Translations under genes and position numbers: made by a program | Shown: positions 33,783-42,494 of the stretch, piece by piece | How the letters are laid out: each line of letters starts with the position of its first letter | How positions within the stretch are numbered: the first letter of the stretch is position 1 | The notes under the pieces: generated by a model | Seen by the model: only the letters and a program-made list of their open reading frames with translations | Databases searched by the model: none | What the model was told of the DNA's origin: nothing | NCBI GenBank assembly: GCA_965603205.1 | Contig: CBFDCC010000009.1 | Location: 62,001-126,000 of the forward strand | DNA length: 64,000 nucleotides | Reading direction: 5' to 3' | Origin: Temperatibacter sp965603205 | Lineage (GTDB): Bacteria; Pseudomonadota; Alphaproteobacteria; Sphingomonadales; Kordiimonadaceae

Positions 33783-34052
33783 TTAGACTTCTAGCTGGCT
33801 CATCATACGTGTAATTGACACACCAATACGGTCGCCAACAATCATGATCTCACCGCGTGCTATCAGCTCGCCGTTACCATATATCCAGCATTCATCCTCG
33901 TGACCAGCATCCAGATCAATCACCGCACCACGGCCCATCTTTAGCAGTTGGCGCACAGGCATACTTGACCGTCCTAATACGACAGTGATCTCGATGGCGA
34001 CTCGATTTACAGCTTCCAAAATGCTTCTCCGATTAGCATTAATTTTAACCAC
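33783..34052 (-). CDS. fliN: Flagellar motor switch protein FliN-like (SpoA domain)
   Basis: An 89-residue single SpoA/FliN domain: AVNRVAIEITVVLGRSSMPVRQLLKMGRGAVIDLD, then VYGNGE-like IYGNGELIARGEIMIVGDRIGVSITRM. It matches the C-terminal part of FliN, which forms the bottom of the flagellar C-ring with FliM and FliG. The start appears to be GTG with no close SD (an AGGG lies about 13 bases away), so the N-terminus is uncertain. No other flagellar gene is nearby, which is unusual because fliN normally sits in a fliLMNOP or fliFGN cluster. Confidence 0.8.
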   Translation of the reverse strand: MVKINANRRSILEAVNRVAIEITVVLGRSSMPVRQLLKMGRGAVIDLDAGHEDECWIYGNGELIARGEIMIVGDRIGVSITRMMSQLEV

Positions 34053-34181
34053 GCAATATGCGCACCCTAACCCATTGTTTAACAGAGTTAAAGTCCCGAT
34101 TGTGATAATAGTGGTAATTCGCGCTGCCCAGACTATATTATCCAGTAATTAAAGCGTTTAAAAATGTAAGGATTTACCCAC

Positions 34182-34940
34182 ATGACATTAGAATGGAAAA
34201 CCAGCGATACGCTTGTTGATTATCCCGATGCCATGCAATTCATGGAAGACCGCGTAGCCGCCATCCATAGCGGTGAAGCGGATGAGGCTGTGTGGCTGCT
34301 TGAGCACCCGCCCCTATATACTTCTGGCACCAGCACCAACCCCGTAGACCTGATTGATCCTGACCGTTTCCCCGTTTATGACGCTGGTCGTGGTGGTCAA
34401 TATACCTATCACGGCCCAGGCCAGCGCGTTGTTTACTTTATGTTAGACCTGAATAAGCGCGGCAAGGATATACGCACATTCGTCTGGAACTTAGAGGAAG
34501 TGATTATCCGCAGCCTAAAGGCCTTTGGCATCAGCGGCGGGCGCCGTGAAGGCCGTGTTGGTATCTGGATAACCCGCAAAGGCGGCAGAGAAGAAAAGAT
34601 CGCGGCCATTGGTGTACGCGTACGCAAATGGGTCACCTTCCACGGCATAGCGATTAACGTAGAGCCTGATCTTAGTCACTTTGAAGGCATTGTACCCTGC
34701 GGCATCGCAGAGCACGGCATCACCAGCATGATGGATTTAGGCTTACCAATCACGATGGATGATTTAGACGTTGTGATCGCTGAGAAATTTGATGAAGTTA
34801 TGGGGATAGAGGCGCGCCCATTAATGCCTATATCCAAGAAAGCATCAACCGCCAAAAAAGTATTAGCCGATAGCATGTCGGATATTATGGTCGAAGGTGA
34901 AGATGAAATTCTAAAATCAAACCCCGTGTTTCAGCTATAG
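34182..34940 (+). CDS. lipB: Octanoyltransferase LipB
   Basis: A 252-residue enzyme that moves octanoyl groups from ACP to lipoyl domains of 2-oxoacid dehydrogenases. Active-site elements are visible: RGGQYTYHGPGQ, the catalytic Lys139 in EEKIAAIGVRV, and Cys173 in GIVPCGI. About 25 residues beyond the usual end form a charged tail. The SD AAGGA precedes the ATG. It runs convergent with the acylphosphatase gene, with three bases between the stops and no terminator visible. Confidence 0.95.
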   Translation: MTLEWKTSDTLVDYPDAMQFMEDRVAAIHSGEADEAVWLLEHPPLYTSGTSTNPVDLIDPDRFPVYDAGRGGQYTYHGPGQRVVYFMLDLNKRGKDIRTFVWNLEEVIIRSLKAFGISGGRREGRVGIWITRKGGREEKIAAIGVRVRKWVTFHGIAINVEPDLSHFEGIVPCGIAEHGITSMMDLGLPITMDDLDVVIAEKFDEVMGIEARPLMPISKKASTAKKVLADSMSDIMVEGEDEILKSNPVFQL

Positions 34941-34943
34941 ACC

Positions 34944-35222
34944 TTATACGGTTGGTTTAATATCAAAACGAGTGGGCGTGATACCCTTTGTATCCATTAG
35001 ATCCACACGCTCAACAGCCGCAGAGCTCGGGCCTTGACGGCACAGATCTATCATGGCGTCAACGCTGGCGGCATCACCCTTGAGCAATATTTCAACTGTT
35101 CCATCTAATCTATTGCGCGCCCAACCATGCAGGCCTAGCTTATCGGCTTGTTCTTTGCTCCAGCCACGATAATAAACGCCTTGCACTTTACCTGTAATCG
35201 TTAACTTTACGGCCTTAAGCAT
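34944..35222 (-). CDS. acyP: Acylphosphatase
   Basis: A 92-residue protein that hydrolyses acyl phosphates. It has the phosphate-binding loop GKVQGVYYRGWSKEQA and the catalytic Asn in GWARNRLDGTVEI. The loop has YYR where many members have GFR, within family variation. The SD GAGGT precedes the ATG. It starts about 40 bases past the terminator that ends the pcc operon on the same strand. Confidence 0.93.
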   Translation of the reverse strand: MLKAVKLTITGKVQGVYYRGWSKEQADKLGLHGWARNRLDGTVEILLKGDAASVDAMIDLCRQGPSSAAVERVDLMDTKGITPTRFDIKPTV

Positions 35223-35261
35223 ATCAATACCTCACGCGGCTTCTGCATTAATTCTAGTAAT

Positions 35262-35288
35262 AAAAAGGCCGCCTAAAGGCAGCCTTTT
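35262..35288 (-). terminator. Terminator of the pccB-pccA operon
   Basis: On the minus strand the hairpin AAAAGGCTGCC-TTTA-GGCGGCCTTTT (one mismatch) ends in a T5 run about 25 bases past the pccA stop. Confidence 0.85.
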
Positions 35289-35311
35289 CTATAGTTTTAA
35301 ATCTTGTAGCT

Positions 35312-37297
35312 CTATTCAAATTCTAGGATGGTTTCATCTACGCGCAAGCTATCACCCGCAGCGGCATTAACCTTAACCACTTTCCCGTCTTTTTCTGCCC
35401 GAAGAATATTTTCCATCTTCATAGCCTCTACAACAGCAAGCGTTTGACCCGCCTTAATCTCATCACCCTCGGCTACATTCACAGACACGATCAGACCCGG
35501 CATCGGGCATAACAGATACTTTGACATATCAGCTTCGATCTTTTCAGGCATTAGCTCGTATAACGCAGCAGCCTGTAGCGTTTGAACGCGGACATCCGCT
35601 GCCACACCATCAACTGTTAGCGTAAAGCCTAATGGGCGTTGATCTAGTTCCATGCTGTAATCCACACCAGCAACATTAATCTTGATGATCGGCTCACCTG
35701 GCATCCACTGACTAACGGTCTCAAGCTTTTTCTCACCAATGATGATTTCGCAATGATCTTCAAAGGGCATAATAGATGTTGTAACACTTTCGCCTTCAAC
35801 AGTGACAACCCACTCGCAATCTTGCGGTGCCATAGGCGCACAATATTTACCCTCAATCTGCGATGCGCGTGAACGCAACACTGCATTGGCAAAACAAGCC
35901 GTAGCAGCAATAGCTTCACGAACGTCGTCGCTGATAGCACCACCATGGAAACCGTCAGGATATTCTTCAGCAATAAAATTAGTTGTCATATCACCCGCTT
36001 GGAAACGTGGGTGCGCCATCAATGCCGACAAGAACGTCATATTATGGGCAATACCACGAATATAATATTCATCCAGCGCTTTACGCTGAAGTGCAATCGC
36101 CTCATCACGGGTCTCGCCGTATGTGATGAGCTTAGCAATCATTGGGTCGTAGAACATCGAAATTTCTGCGCCTTCGTAAACACCAGTATCCACACGCACA
36201 TTATCATTTTCTTCAGGTGTTATATAACGCCTTAGACGACCAATAGACGGCAAGAAACCACGAATAGGGTCTTCTGCGTAAACACGGTTTTCAATTGACC
36301 AACCTGTAAGTTTTACATCTTCTTGTTTGATTGCCAGCTTTTCACCGTTGGCCACACGCAACATTTGCTCAACTAGATCAACACCAGTGACTTTTTCAGT
36401 CACAGGGTGTTCCACCTGCAAACGCGTATTCATCTCTAGGAAATAAAAGTTTTTATGCTTATCAACGATGAATTCCACCGTACCAACGCTGCAATAGTCC
36501 ACAGCCTTAGCCAGCGCCACAGATTCTTCTCCCATGGCTTTACGCGTTGCTTCATCTAGGAAAGGAGATGGTGCCTCCTCTACAACCTTTTGATGGCGTC
36601 GCTGAATTGAGCATTCTCTCTCACCTAAATAAACGGCATTCCCATGCTTATCGCTTAGCACTTGAATTTCGATGTGACGTGGCTCTTCGATGAATTTTTC
36701 AATGAACATACGGTCATCACCAAAACTACTACGCGCTTCATTCTGGGCAGAGACATAGCCTTCAACAGCCTCAGCGTCATTGTATGCAACGCGCATACCT
36801 TTACCGCCACCGCCAGCCGTAGCTTTTAGCATCACAGGATAGCCAATTTCAGCAGAGATTTTCACGGCTTCATCAACATCTTTAATAAGCGACATATGGC
36901 CGGGCACTGTTGTTACACCTGCCTTGGCTGCCAGCTCTTTGGATGTGATTTTATCGCCCATTGATGTAATTGCATATGGATCAGGGCCAATAAAGACAAG
37001 ACCAGCCGCCTGCACAGCCTCAACAAAGGACGCGCGCTCAGACAGAAAGCCATAACCCGGATGAATAGCCTCTGCGCCAGTATCTTTGGCCGCCTTAAGG
37101 ATTTTTTCAGGGATCAAATAGCTCTCTGCTGCCGCAGACGGGCCAATATGAGCTGCCTCGTCCGCCATTGACACATGCAAGGCGTCTTTATCCGCGTCAG
37201 AATATACCGCTACCGTTTTAATGCCCATTTTACGGGCTGTTTTAATCACGCGACATGCAATCTCGCCACGGTTTGCTATCAATATCTTTTTAAACAT
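35312..37297 (-). CDS. pccA: Propionyl-CoA carboxylase alpha subunit (biotin carboxylase/BCCP)
   Basis: A 661-residue subunit. The biotin carboxylase part (1-~445) has KILIANRGEIACRV, the ATP-grasp loop KATAGGGGKGMR, and EMNTRLQVEHPVTE. A linker domain (~450-590) is followed by the biotinyl domain with VVEAMKMEN, where Lys627 is biotinylated. It carboxylates biotin with ATP and bicarbonate for transfer by PccB, feeding propionyl-CoA into methylmalonyl-CoA. Pairing with a PccB-type partner decides propionyl over methylcrotonyl. The ATG follows the stop of a small membrane-protein gene directly. Confidence 0.94.
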   Translation of the reverse strand: MFKKILIANRGEIACRVIKTARKMGIKTVAVYSDADKDALHVSMADEAAHIGPSAAAESYLIPEKILKAAKDTGAEAIHPGYGFLSERASFVEAVQAAGLVFIGPDPYAITSMGDKITSKELAAKAGVTTVPGHMSLIKDVDEAVKISAEIGYPVMLKATAGGGGKGMRVAYNDAEAVEGYVSAQNEARSSFGDDRMFIEKFIEEPRHIEIQVLSDKHGNAVYLGERECSIQRRHQKVVEEAPSPFLDEATRKAMGEESVALAKAVDYCSVGTVEFIVDKHKNFYFLEMNTRLQVEHPVTEKVTGVDLVEQMLRVANGEKLAIKQEDVKLTGWSIENRVYAEDPIRGFLPSIGRLRRYITPEENDNVRVDTGVYEGAEISMFYDPMIAKLITYGETRDEAIALQRKALDEYYIRGIAHNMTFLSALMAHPRFQAGDMTTNFIAEEYPDGFHGGAISDDVREAIAATACFANAVLRSRASQIEGKYCAPMAPQDCEWVVTVEGESVTTSIMPFEDHCEIIIGEKKLETVSQWMPGEPIIKINVAGVDYSMELDQRPLGFTLTVDGVAADVRVQTLQAAALYELMPEKIEADMSKYLLCPMPGLIVSVNVAEGDEIKAGQTLAVVEAMKMENILRAEKDGKVVKVNAAAGDSLRVDETILEFE

Positions 37298-37540
37298 CTA
37301 CTTATCTTTCTTACTATTTTTCTTGCCTGCGCGGCTAGCCATGTACCAAACAGCACCAATGACACCTGCTCCAACGGCAAAAAAACCAATTCCACCAATT
37401 GCTGTGAAAAATGCAGCCCCTAGACCAAAACCAAATGCAGTACCTAATGCAAACCCCATAAAGCCCCATGATTTGGCCTCAGCATTTTTTGCAGTACCTG
37501 CAATTTGCATTTCTAAGTCTTTTGGTAATGGGCGTGCCAT
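37298..37540 (-). CDS. Small glycine-rich membrane protein inside the pcc operon
   Basis: An 80-residue protein. A soluble N-terminus (LPKDLEMQIAGTAKNAEAKSW) is followed by two closely spaced Gly/Ala/Phe-rich membrane segments (about 26-70) and a basic tail (AGKKNSKKDK). Many small-residue spacings of the GxxxG kind could pack helices. It has a clear SD (AAGGAG) and lies between pccB and pccA, with its stop touching the pccA start. No family is recognised. The position suggests it is always made with the carboxylase, but its role is unknown. Confidence 0.75.
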   Translation of the reverse strand: MARPLPKDLEMQIAGTAKNAEAKSWGFMGFALGTAFGFGLGAAFFTAIGGIGFFAVGAGVIGAVWYMASRAGKKNSKKDK

Positions 37541-37565
37541 TATCTCAGCTCCTTAAATCAAACGA

Positions 37566-39098
37566 TTAAAGCGGAATATTACCGTGCTTTTTCCATGGGT
37601 TCTCTAATTGCTTATTAGCCAGTTTCTTTAGGCCCGAAGCAATACGACGCCGTGTGCTATGCGGCATAATCACATCATCGATAAAACCACGCTGCGCTGC
37701 TACAAATGGATTAGCGAATAGATCTTCGTAATCTTTTGTGCGCTCTGCAATTTTCTCTGGATCACCTTTTTCATTGCGGTAAATAATTTCCACAGCCCCC
37801 TTGGCGCCCATCACTGCAATTTCAGCCGTTGGCCATGCGTAGTTCAAATCGCCGCGCAAATGCTTTGATGCCATCACATCATATGCACCACCGTATGCCT
37901 TACGTGTAATGACAGTGATCTTTGGCACTGTTGCTTCGCCGTAAGCATAAAGCAATTTAGCACCGTGCTTGATAATCCCGCCATATTCTTGCGCCGTACC
38001 AGGCAAGAAACCAGGTACATCAACAAGGGTAACGATCGGAATGCTAAAGCAATCACAAAAACGGACAAAACGCGCCGCCTTTTTAGAGCTATCAATATCA
38101 AGACACCCCGCAAGTACCATCGGCTGGTTAGCGACAAAGCCAACAGTCTCACCGTCAATACGACCAAAACCTACAAGGATATTACCAGCATGGTTAGGTT
38201 GGATTTCAAAGAAATCACCCTCATCAACAATCTTGTTAATTACCTCATGCATATCGTAAGGCTTGTTTGCATTATCAGGCACCACAGTATCGAGAGATTC
38301 TTCAATACGGTTAACCTTGTCAAAAGTTGGACGAACGGGCGGCTTCTCTTGATTGTTTAACGGTAAGAAATCAAAGAAACGACGAAGCTGAGATAGCGCC
38401 TCAACATCATTTTCAAAAGCATTATCCGCCACAGAGGATTTAGTTGTATGCGTTTTAGCGCCACCTAATTCTTCTTGTGTCACTGTCTCATTCGTAACGG
38501 TCTTAACAACATCAGGGCCTGTCACAAACATATAAGATGTATCTTCAACCATGAAAATAAAGTCTGTAAGCGCGGGGCTATAAACAGCACCGCCAGCACA
38601 AGGGCCCATAATCATAGAAATCTGTGGGATCACACCAGATGCAAGCACGTTCTGTTGGAACACATCAGCGTAACCACCCAGTGCATCAACGCCTTCTTGA
38701 ATACGCGCGCCGCCACTATCGTTTATACCAATCACTGGCGCGCCAGCCTTCATGGCCATATCCATAATTTTAATAATTTTTTGTGCATGAGTTGCTGACA
38801 AAGAACCACCAAGCACTGTAAAATCTTGAGAATAGACAAAAACAAGACGACCATTAATTGCGCCACTGCCGATAACAACACCATCACCAGGCACTTGAGT
38901 GCCAGCCATACCAAAATCAGTACAACGGTGCTCTTTGAACATATCATATTCTTCGAAGCTGTCTTTATCGACAAGCAAGTCAATACGCTCTCTGGCTGTT
39001 AGCTTACCTCGGGCATGCTGGGCATCAATACGCTTTTGACCACCACCTAACCGGGCTTCGCCACGCTTTGTCTCTAATCTATCAAGGATATCATTCAT
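37566..39098 (-). CDS. pccB: Propionyl-CoA carboxylase beta subunit (carboxyltransferase)
   Basis: A 510-residue carboxyltransferase with the two-lobed crotonase fold: N lobe RIDLLVDKDSFEEYDMF and INDSGGARIQEGVDALGGY, C lobe IVTLVDVPGFLPGTAQEYGGIIKHGAK and RKAYGGAYDVMASKHLRGD. The sequence pattern is that of PccB rather than AccA/D or MccB. With PccA it makes methylmalonyl-CoA from propionyl-CoA. It is first of a three-gene operon ending in a terminator at 35262-35288. The 165 bases upstream are AT-rich with no clear operator. Confidence 0.95.
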   Translation of the reverse strand: MNDILDRLETKRGEARLGGGQKRIDAQHARGKLTARERIDLLVDKDSFEEYDMFKEHRCTDFGMAGTQVPGDGVVIGSGAINGRLVFVYSQDFTVLGGSLSATHAQKIIKIMDMAMKAGAPVIGINDSGGARIQEGVDALGGYADVFQQNVLASGVIPQISMIMGPCAGGAVYSPALTDFIFMVEDTSYMFVTGPDVVKTVTNETVTQEELGGAKTHTTKSSVADNAFENDVEALSQLRRFFDFLPLNNQEKPPVRPTFDKVNRIEESLDTVVPDNANKPYDMHEVINKIVDEGDFFEIQPNHAGNILVGFGRIDGETVGFVANQPMVLAGCLDIDSSKKAARFVRFCDCFSIPIVTLVDVPGFLPGTAQEYGGIIKHGAKLLYAYGEATVPKITVITRKAYGGAYDVMASKHLRGDLNYAWPTAEIAVMGAKGAVEIIYRNEKGDPEKIAERTKDYEDLFANPFVAAQRGFIDDVIMPHSTRRRIASGLKKLANKQLENPWKKHGNIPL

Positions 39099-39264
39099 GG
39101 GGCACAGGAACCTTTCTTACTCATACAAACGTCATCTTAAACTAGTATTACATGAAAGCTTTTAGCGCTAAACTCTATAAAAAGCTAGTATTTTGAATGA
39201 CTTTGATAACTTGAATTAGTTTCAAATACAAGACTTGGTTATCGTGGCAGTGTTAATATTATAT

Positions 39265-39954
39265 TTATAACATTTCGATATAACGACAGGCCATTTCCAT
39301 ATCATCCCTCAGGACTTCACGCATGGCAACAGCCTCAGCGTCCGTGCCCCACTCACCTTCTTGATAAAGTTCGTCTAATTGACTCGCCGCCCATATGTTA
39401 TCAAATGTTGCATGGCCTGATGAATAAGCCAGCCCTAGCACGAGTGACCCTAACCCCGTCGTTAGGGCATGAAGGCCGTTTAAGTGAAAACTATCATGGC
39501 TTTCAACGGCGGTGGTTAATGCTGCTAGTACATGGTCACTTTGCTGGACATGTATGATACCAGCCGTGACAATTAGCTCCACACCATATGCATCCTTGAC
39601 CCATTCTACATATGGTCCCCATGTTTTTTCTTGTAGATCGACGAGCATGTCAGGGTGCTCAGCGCGGTAACAGATAAGATCACTACCACCAAAGCCACTC
39701 ACTTCTTCCACCACCTCTGCGCGGCGCTGATGCACGCGGTCTATCGCTGTATTCGATAGCTTAGTCAGAGGCATAGTCGCAGGTTTAATATCACCTTCTT
39801 GCGCATCCCACTCAGCAGCAACTGCTTTCGCCAGCGCCTGTGTTGGCAAGCTAAGCGTTGTTTTCAGTGGTGTTTTTAATATACGTCCATCCAGTGCGAC
39901 TTCAAATCCGCCCGCCGCTGTCTCAATTGTTACCTGCTTATAAAATCGCTTCAT
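39265..39954 (-). CDS. ATP12 family F1-ATPase assembly chaperone
   Basis: A 229-residue protein of the ATP12 family (mitochondrial F1 alpha-subunit chaperone), present in alphaproteobacteria. It has DGRILKTPLKTTLSLPT near residue 25, AVAAEWDAQEGDIKPATMPLTKL, and the central DLICYRAEHPD with the conserved CYR. It probably helps assemble F1Fo ATP synthase. It closes a minus-strand run that begins with DUF429/CrcB and includes RluC and a HAD phosphatase, a common alphaproteobacterial order. Confidence 0.9.
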   Translation of the reverse strand: MKRFYKQVTIETAAGGFEVALDGRILKTPLKTTLSLPTQALAKAVAAEWDAQEGDIKPATMPLTKLSNTAIDRVHQRRAEVVEEVSGFGGSDLICYRAEHPDMLVDLQEKTWGPYVEWVKDAYGVELIVTAGIIHVQQSDHVLAALTTAVESHDSFHLNGLHALTTGLGSLVLGLAYSSGHATFDNIWAASQLDELYQEGEWGTDAEAVAMREVLRDDMEMACRYIEML

Positions 39955-39959
39955 ACTCT

Positions 39960-40415
39960 TTACTCTTCAGTCTTTTCTGATGATTTTTCTTGCATCTCAC
40001 GCGTGGCCTTTGCGTATTTTTTACGCTGACTGCGAGTCTTGATGCGCTTGCTATTCATCCGTTTTTCATCCACCGCTGATTCAGTGTTGAACCCCGCTGA
40101 ATAATGATACCCTTCGGTGAATTTATCTTTGGGTTTTTCATAGACACCATAGCCCAGTAATTTATTACCTATGCGTGGCACGCGGTAGCAAAGAACCATA
40201 AAGACTGACAAAAGGACGCAACCAACTAGCAACATCAAAAAACCCGTACTGCTATTAACTGATGATGCTGATAGCAAGCTATCTTCATAGATATAAGCAA
40301 CAGCAGCTCCAAGAGTGAATATAAAAGCGAGTGCAAGGAAAATACGGCGCGGCTTATGCAACTCGCTTATCTCAGGCTGCTCTTCCTTTTTAACAAATTT
40401 TGAATAATCTACCAC
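39960..40415 (-). CDS. Two-helix membrane protein of unknown function
   Basis: A 151-residue protein with two membrane segments (about residues 26-44 and 57-78). The N-terminus is short and charged, and the cytoplasmic tail is long and very basic (SKRIKTRSQRKKYAKATRE). The start is GTG with AGGA eight bases upstream. It lies between the HAD phosphatase and ATP12 genes with gaps of five bases on each side. Function is unknown; linkage to ATP12 is the only clue. Confidence 0.7.
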   Translation of the reverse strand: MVDYSKFVKKEEQPEISELHKPRRIFLALAFIFTLGAAVAYIYEDSLLSASSVNSSTGFLMLLVGCVLLSVFMVLCYRVPRIGNKLLGYGVYEKPKDKFTEGYHYSAGFNTESAVDEKRMNSKRIKTRSQRKKYAKATREMQEKSSEKTEE

Positions 40416-40420
40416 TGGCT

Positions 40421-41101
40421 CTATCCTGTATGTAATAGCGTCTTAATGATTTGAGGAATTTGATTATAATCTGTGGCTATATGATGAGCACCACTTTCTT
40501 GTAATTCAGGCACGCTGTGATATCCCCATGTGACACCAAGCGCATGCGCACCTGCGTTACGGGCCATCATCATATCAAAAGATGTGTCACCAATCATCAC
40601 CGTTGTCTCTGGCGCAGCACCTGCGTCCGCCATCGCCGTATGGATCATTGATGGATGAGGTTTGCTGGGGTGCCCGTCTGCGGTTTGCAGTGACACAAAC
40701 AGATCAGCCAGATCATGCTGGTCTATCACGCGCTGAAGACCGCGGTTACTATTGCCTGTAGCCACACCCAGAATATAACCAGCGCCGTTTAGCTGATCTA
40801 ACACATCGCGCGTACCCTTATACAGTGGATCGGGTTCAAACGAAGTGCGCTGTCTCAAGTCGTAAAATACTTTTTTATAAAGGCTAACAAGCTCAATATG
40901 TTTCTCACTCTCATGATCAGGCAGTAAGCTAGCCATAGCCTCTTCTAATGACAGACCAATGATACTGCGCACCGCGTGATCTTCAACGGCCTCTACCTTA
41001 GCCCGCAAAAAGGTCGTATGCATGGCATCAACAATCATATGCTGGCTATCGACAAGCGTGCCATCACAATCAAAAACAATGAGATTATTAAATTCTGACA
41101 A
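40421..41101 (-). CDS. HAD-family phosphatase (phosphoglycolate phosphatase-like)
   Basis: A 226-residue HAD subfamily IA hydrolase. Motif I is IVFDCDGTLVDS, motif II GVATGNSNRG, and motif IV MIGDTSFDMMMARNAG; a helical cap lies between residues 20 and 85. It is a small-molecule phosphatase, with phosphoglycolate or pyrophosphate the usual substrates. The start is TTG, with GAGG eight bases upstream, three bases after the pseudouridine synthase stop. Confidence 0.85.
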   Translation of the reverse strand: MSEFNNLIVFDCDGTLVDSQHMIVDAMHTTFLRAKVEAVEDHAVRSIIGLSLEEAMASLLPDHESEKHIELVSLYKKVFYDLRQRTSFEPDPLYKGTRDVLDQLNGAGYILGVATGNSNRGLQRVIDQHDLADLFVSLQTADGHPSKPHPSMIHTAMADAGAAPETTVMIGDTSFDMMMARNAGAHALGVTWGYHSVPELQESGAHHIATDYNQIPQIIKTLLHTG

Positions 41102-41104
41102 GCC

Positions 41105-42097
41105 TTAATCCTCTTGAAACGGGTCTACATATTCACGCGGATCGAAACCAAGCGTGTCAAAGGTAGCCGCCATATGCTCATTCAGTGGCGCCACAACCTT
41201 CATACGTCCACCATCGGGGTGTGGGAAGTCAATGAAGTGGCTATGCAGATGCATCTTGCGTGAAATATTGCCACTGAGATACGATTCAGGACCGCCATAT
41301 TTACTGTCGCCCACAATAGGATGACCAATTTCAGCGCAATGTAAGCGCAGTTGATGTTTGCGGCCTGTATGTGGCTTTAAAGTTAACCAGCTGGCTGTAT
41401 GCAGGGCTGCGTCAACAACCTCGTAATCTGTTAAGGATTTCTTACCATCGTCAGTAACCACCATACGCTCGCCCGATTTATTTGAAACCCTATCCATCTT
41501 TAGCGCGATACGGCCCTCTTTTGGATGTGGTGTGCCTATAACCACAGCCCAGTAACGCTTATCAGTTTCACGAGATTGAAAACTTTTAGCGAGGATGCCC
41601 GCCACATTAGCAGATCGCGCGAGCAACATCGCGCCTGACGTATCTTTATCCAGACGGTGCACCAATTTAGGCTTGTTTTCTTTTTCATATGTCAGCGCGT
41701 CTAGCATGCCATCAAGGTGCTTGGTAATACCCGTACCGCCCTGCGTGGCAAGCCCTGCTGGTTTATTGATCACAATCACATGTTTATCCATGTGAAGGAC
41801 CCAGCTTTGCACTTCAGCAATTTCTGCCTTTGTCATATGATATATAGCTTCGCGCGGCTTTTCCTGCAGTTCACCGCTGATCGGTGGCACACGCACTTCC
41901 ATACCGGCCTCCACAACCTCTTTGCCCTTAACGCGTTTCCCGTTTAGGCGAACATCACCCTTGCGCATCATTTTCTGCAGTTTACCAAAGGATATCTGCG
42001 GGAAATTACGCTTAAACCAGCGATCAATGCGCGCGCCATTATCTTCCTCAGTTACAAAAACCTTCTGAACGCCGCTACCTTTATTATCTTCACTCAT
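41105..42097 (-). CDS. rluC: RluC/RluD-type 23S rRNA pseudouridine synthase
   Basis: A 330-residue enzyme with an N-terminal S4 RNA-binding domain (RIDRWFKRNFP, residues ~20-85) and a catalytic domain. The conserved Asp is in LVHRLDKDTSGAML, followed by TGRKHQLRLHCAEIGHPIVGDSKYG. It converts uridines of 23S rRNA to pseudouridine; the exact sites are inferred. The start at 42097 overlaps the crcB stop (ATGA) with GGAAAG upstream; the longer frame to 42118 is rejected. It is in a tight operon with the HAD phosphatase. Confidence 0.92.
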   Translation of the reverse strand: MSEDNKGSGVQKVFVTEEDNGARIDRWFKRNFPQISFGKLQKMMRKGDVRLNGKRVKGKEVVEAGMEVRVPPISGELQEKPREAIYHMTKAEIAEVQSWVLHMDKHVIVINKPAGLATQGGTGITKHLDGMLDALTYEKENKPKLVHRLDKDTSGAMLLARSANVAGILAKSFQSRETDKRYWAVVIGTPHPKEGRIALKMDRVSNKSGERMVVTDDGKKSLTDYEVVDAALHTASWLTLKPHTGRKHQLRLHCAEIGHPIVGDSKYGGPESYLSGNISRKMHLHSHFIDFPHPDGGRMKVVAPLNEHMAATFDTLGFDPREYVDPFQED

Positions 42098-42471
42098 AAC
42101 ACTATCTTTCCAAGCCACATACCGGCTACTAGCCCAAACACACCAAGCGCCACAGAGCCAGTAATATAACCAGCGGCTTGCAATAGATGACCTCGTTCAA
42201 ATAAAAGCACTGTCTCTAACGAAAAGGTTGAGAAAGTGGTGAAGGCACCTAACAGACCTACGGTCAAAAAGCCACGTAATTCTGGTGTTGGATCGAACTT
42301 TAATGCAAAAGTCTGCACCAAAAAGCCCATTAAGAAACTACCGATGATATTGACCGACATAATTCCCAGCGGGAAACCAGGTCCAAAAGCGCGCAAAATT
42401 GCCCCCGCCACATAGTGACGTGACACAGCCCCCAGCGCGCCACCAAGCGCAATCGCCATAATCATTTTCAT
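42094..42471 (-). CDS. crcB: Fluoride ion channel CrcB (Fluc)
   Basis: A 125-residue protein with four membrane helices and the fluoride-channel signatures GGALGAVSRHY, GTLxVN-like GIMSVNIIGSFLMGF, and GLLGAFTTFSTFSLE. It exports fluoride as a dual-topology dimer. No fluoride riboswitch can fit in the 23 bases between it and the upstream DUF429 gene, so it is not controlled by one at this position. The 3' end overlaps rluC by four bases. Confidence 0.95.
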   Translation of the reverse strand: MKMIMAIALGGALGAVSRHYVAGAILRAFGPGFPLGIMSVNIIGSFLMGFLVQTFALKFDPTPELRGFLTVGLLGAFTTFSTFSLETVLLFERGHLLQAAGYITGSVALGVFGLVAGMWLGKIVL

Positions 42472-42494
42472 ACATAAACCCTTATCGGCTAATC

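Noticed and set aside
42472..42494. Fluoride riboswitch ahead of crcB
   Set aside because: Only 23 bases separate crcB from the upstream gene, which is too short for the aptamer, and no conserved motif is visible.
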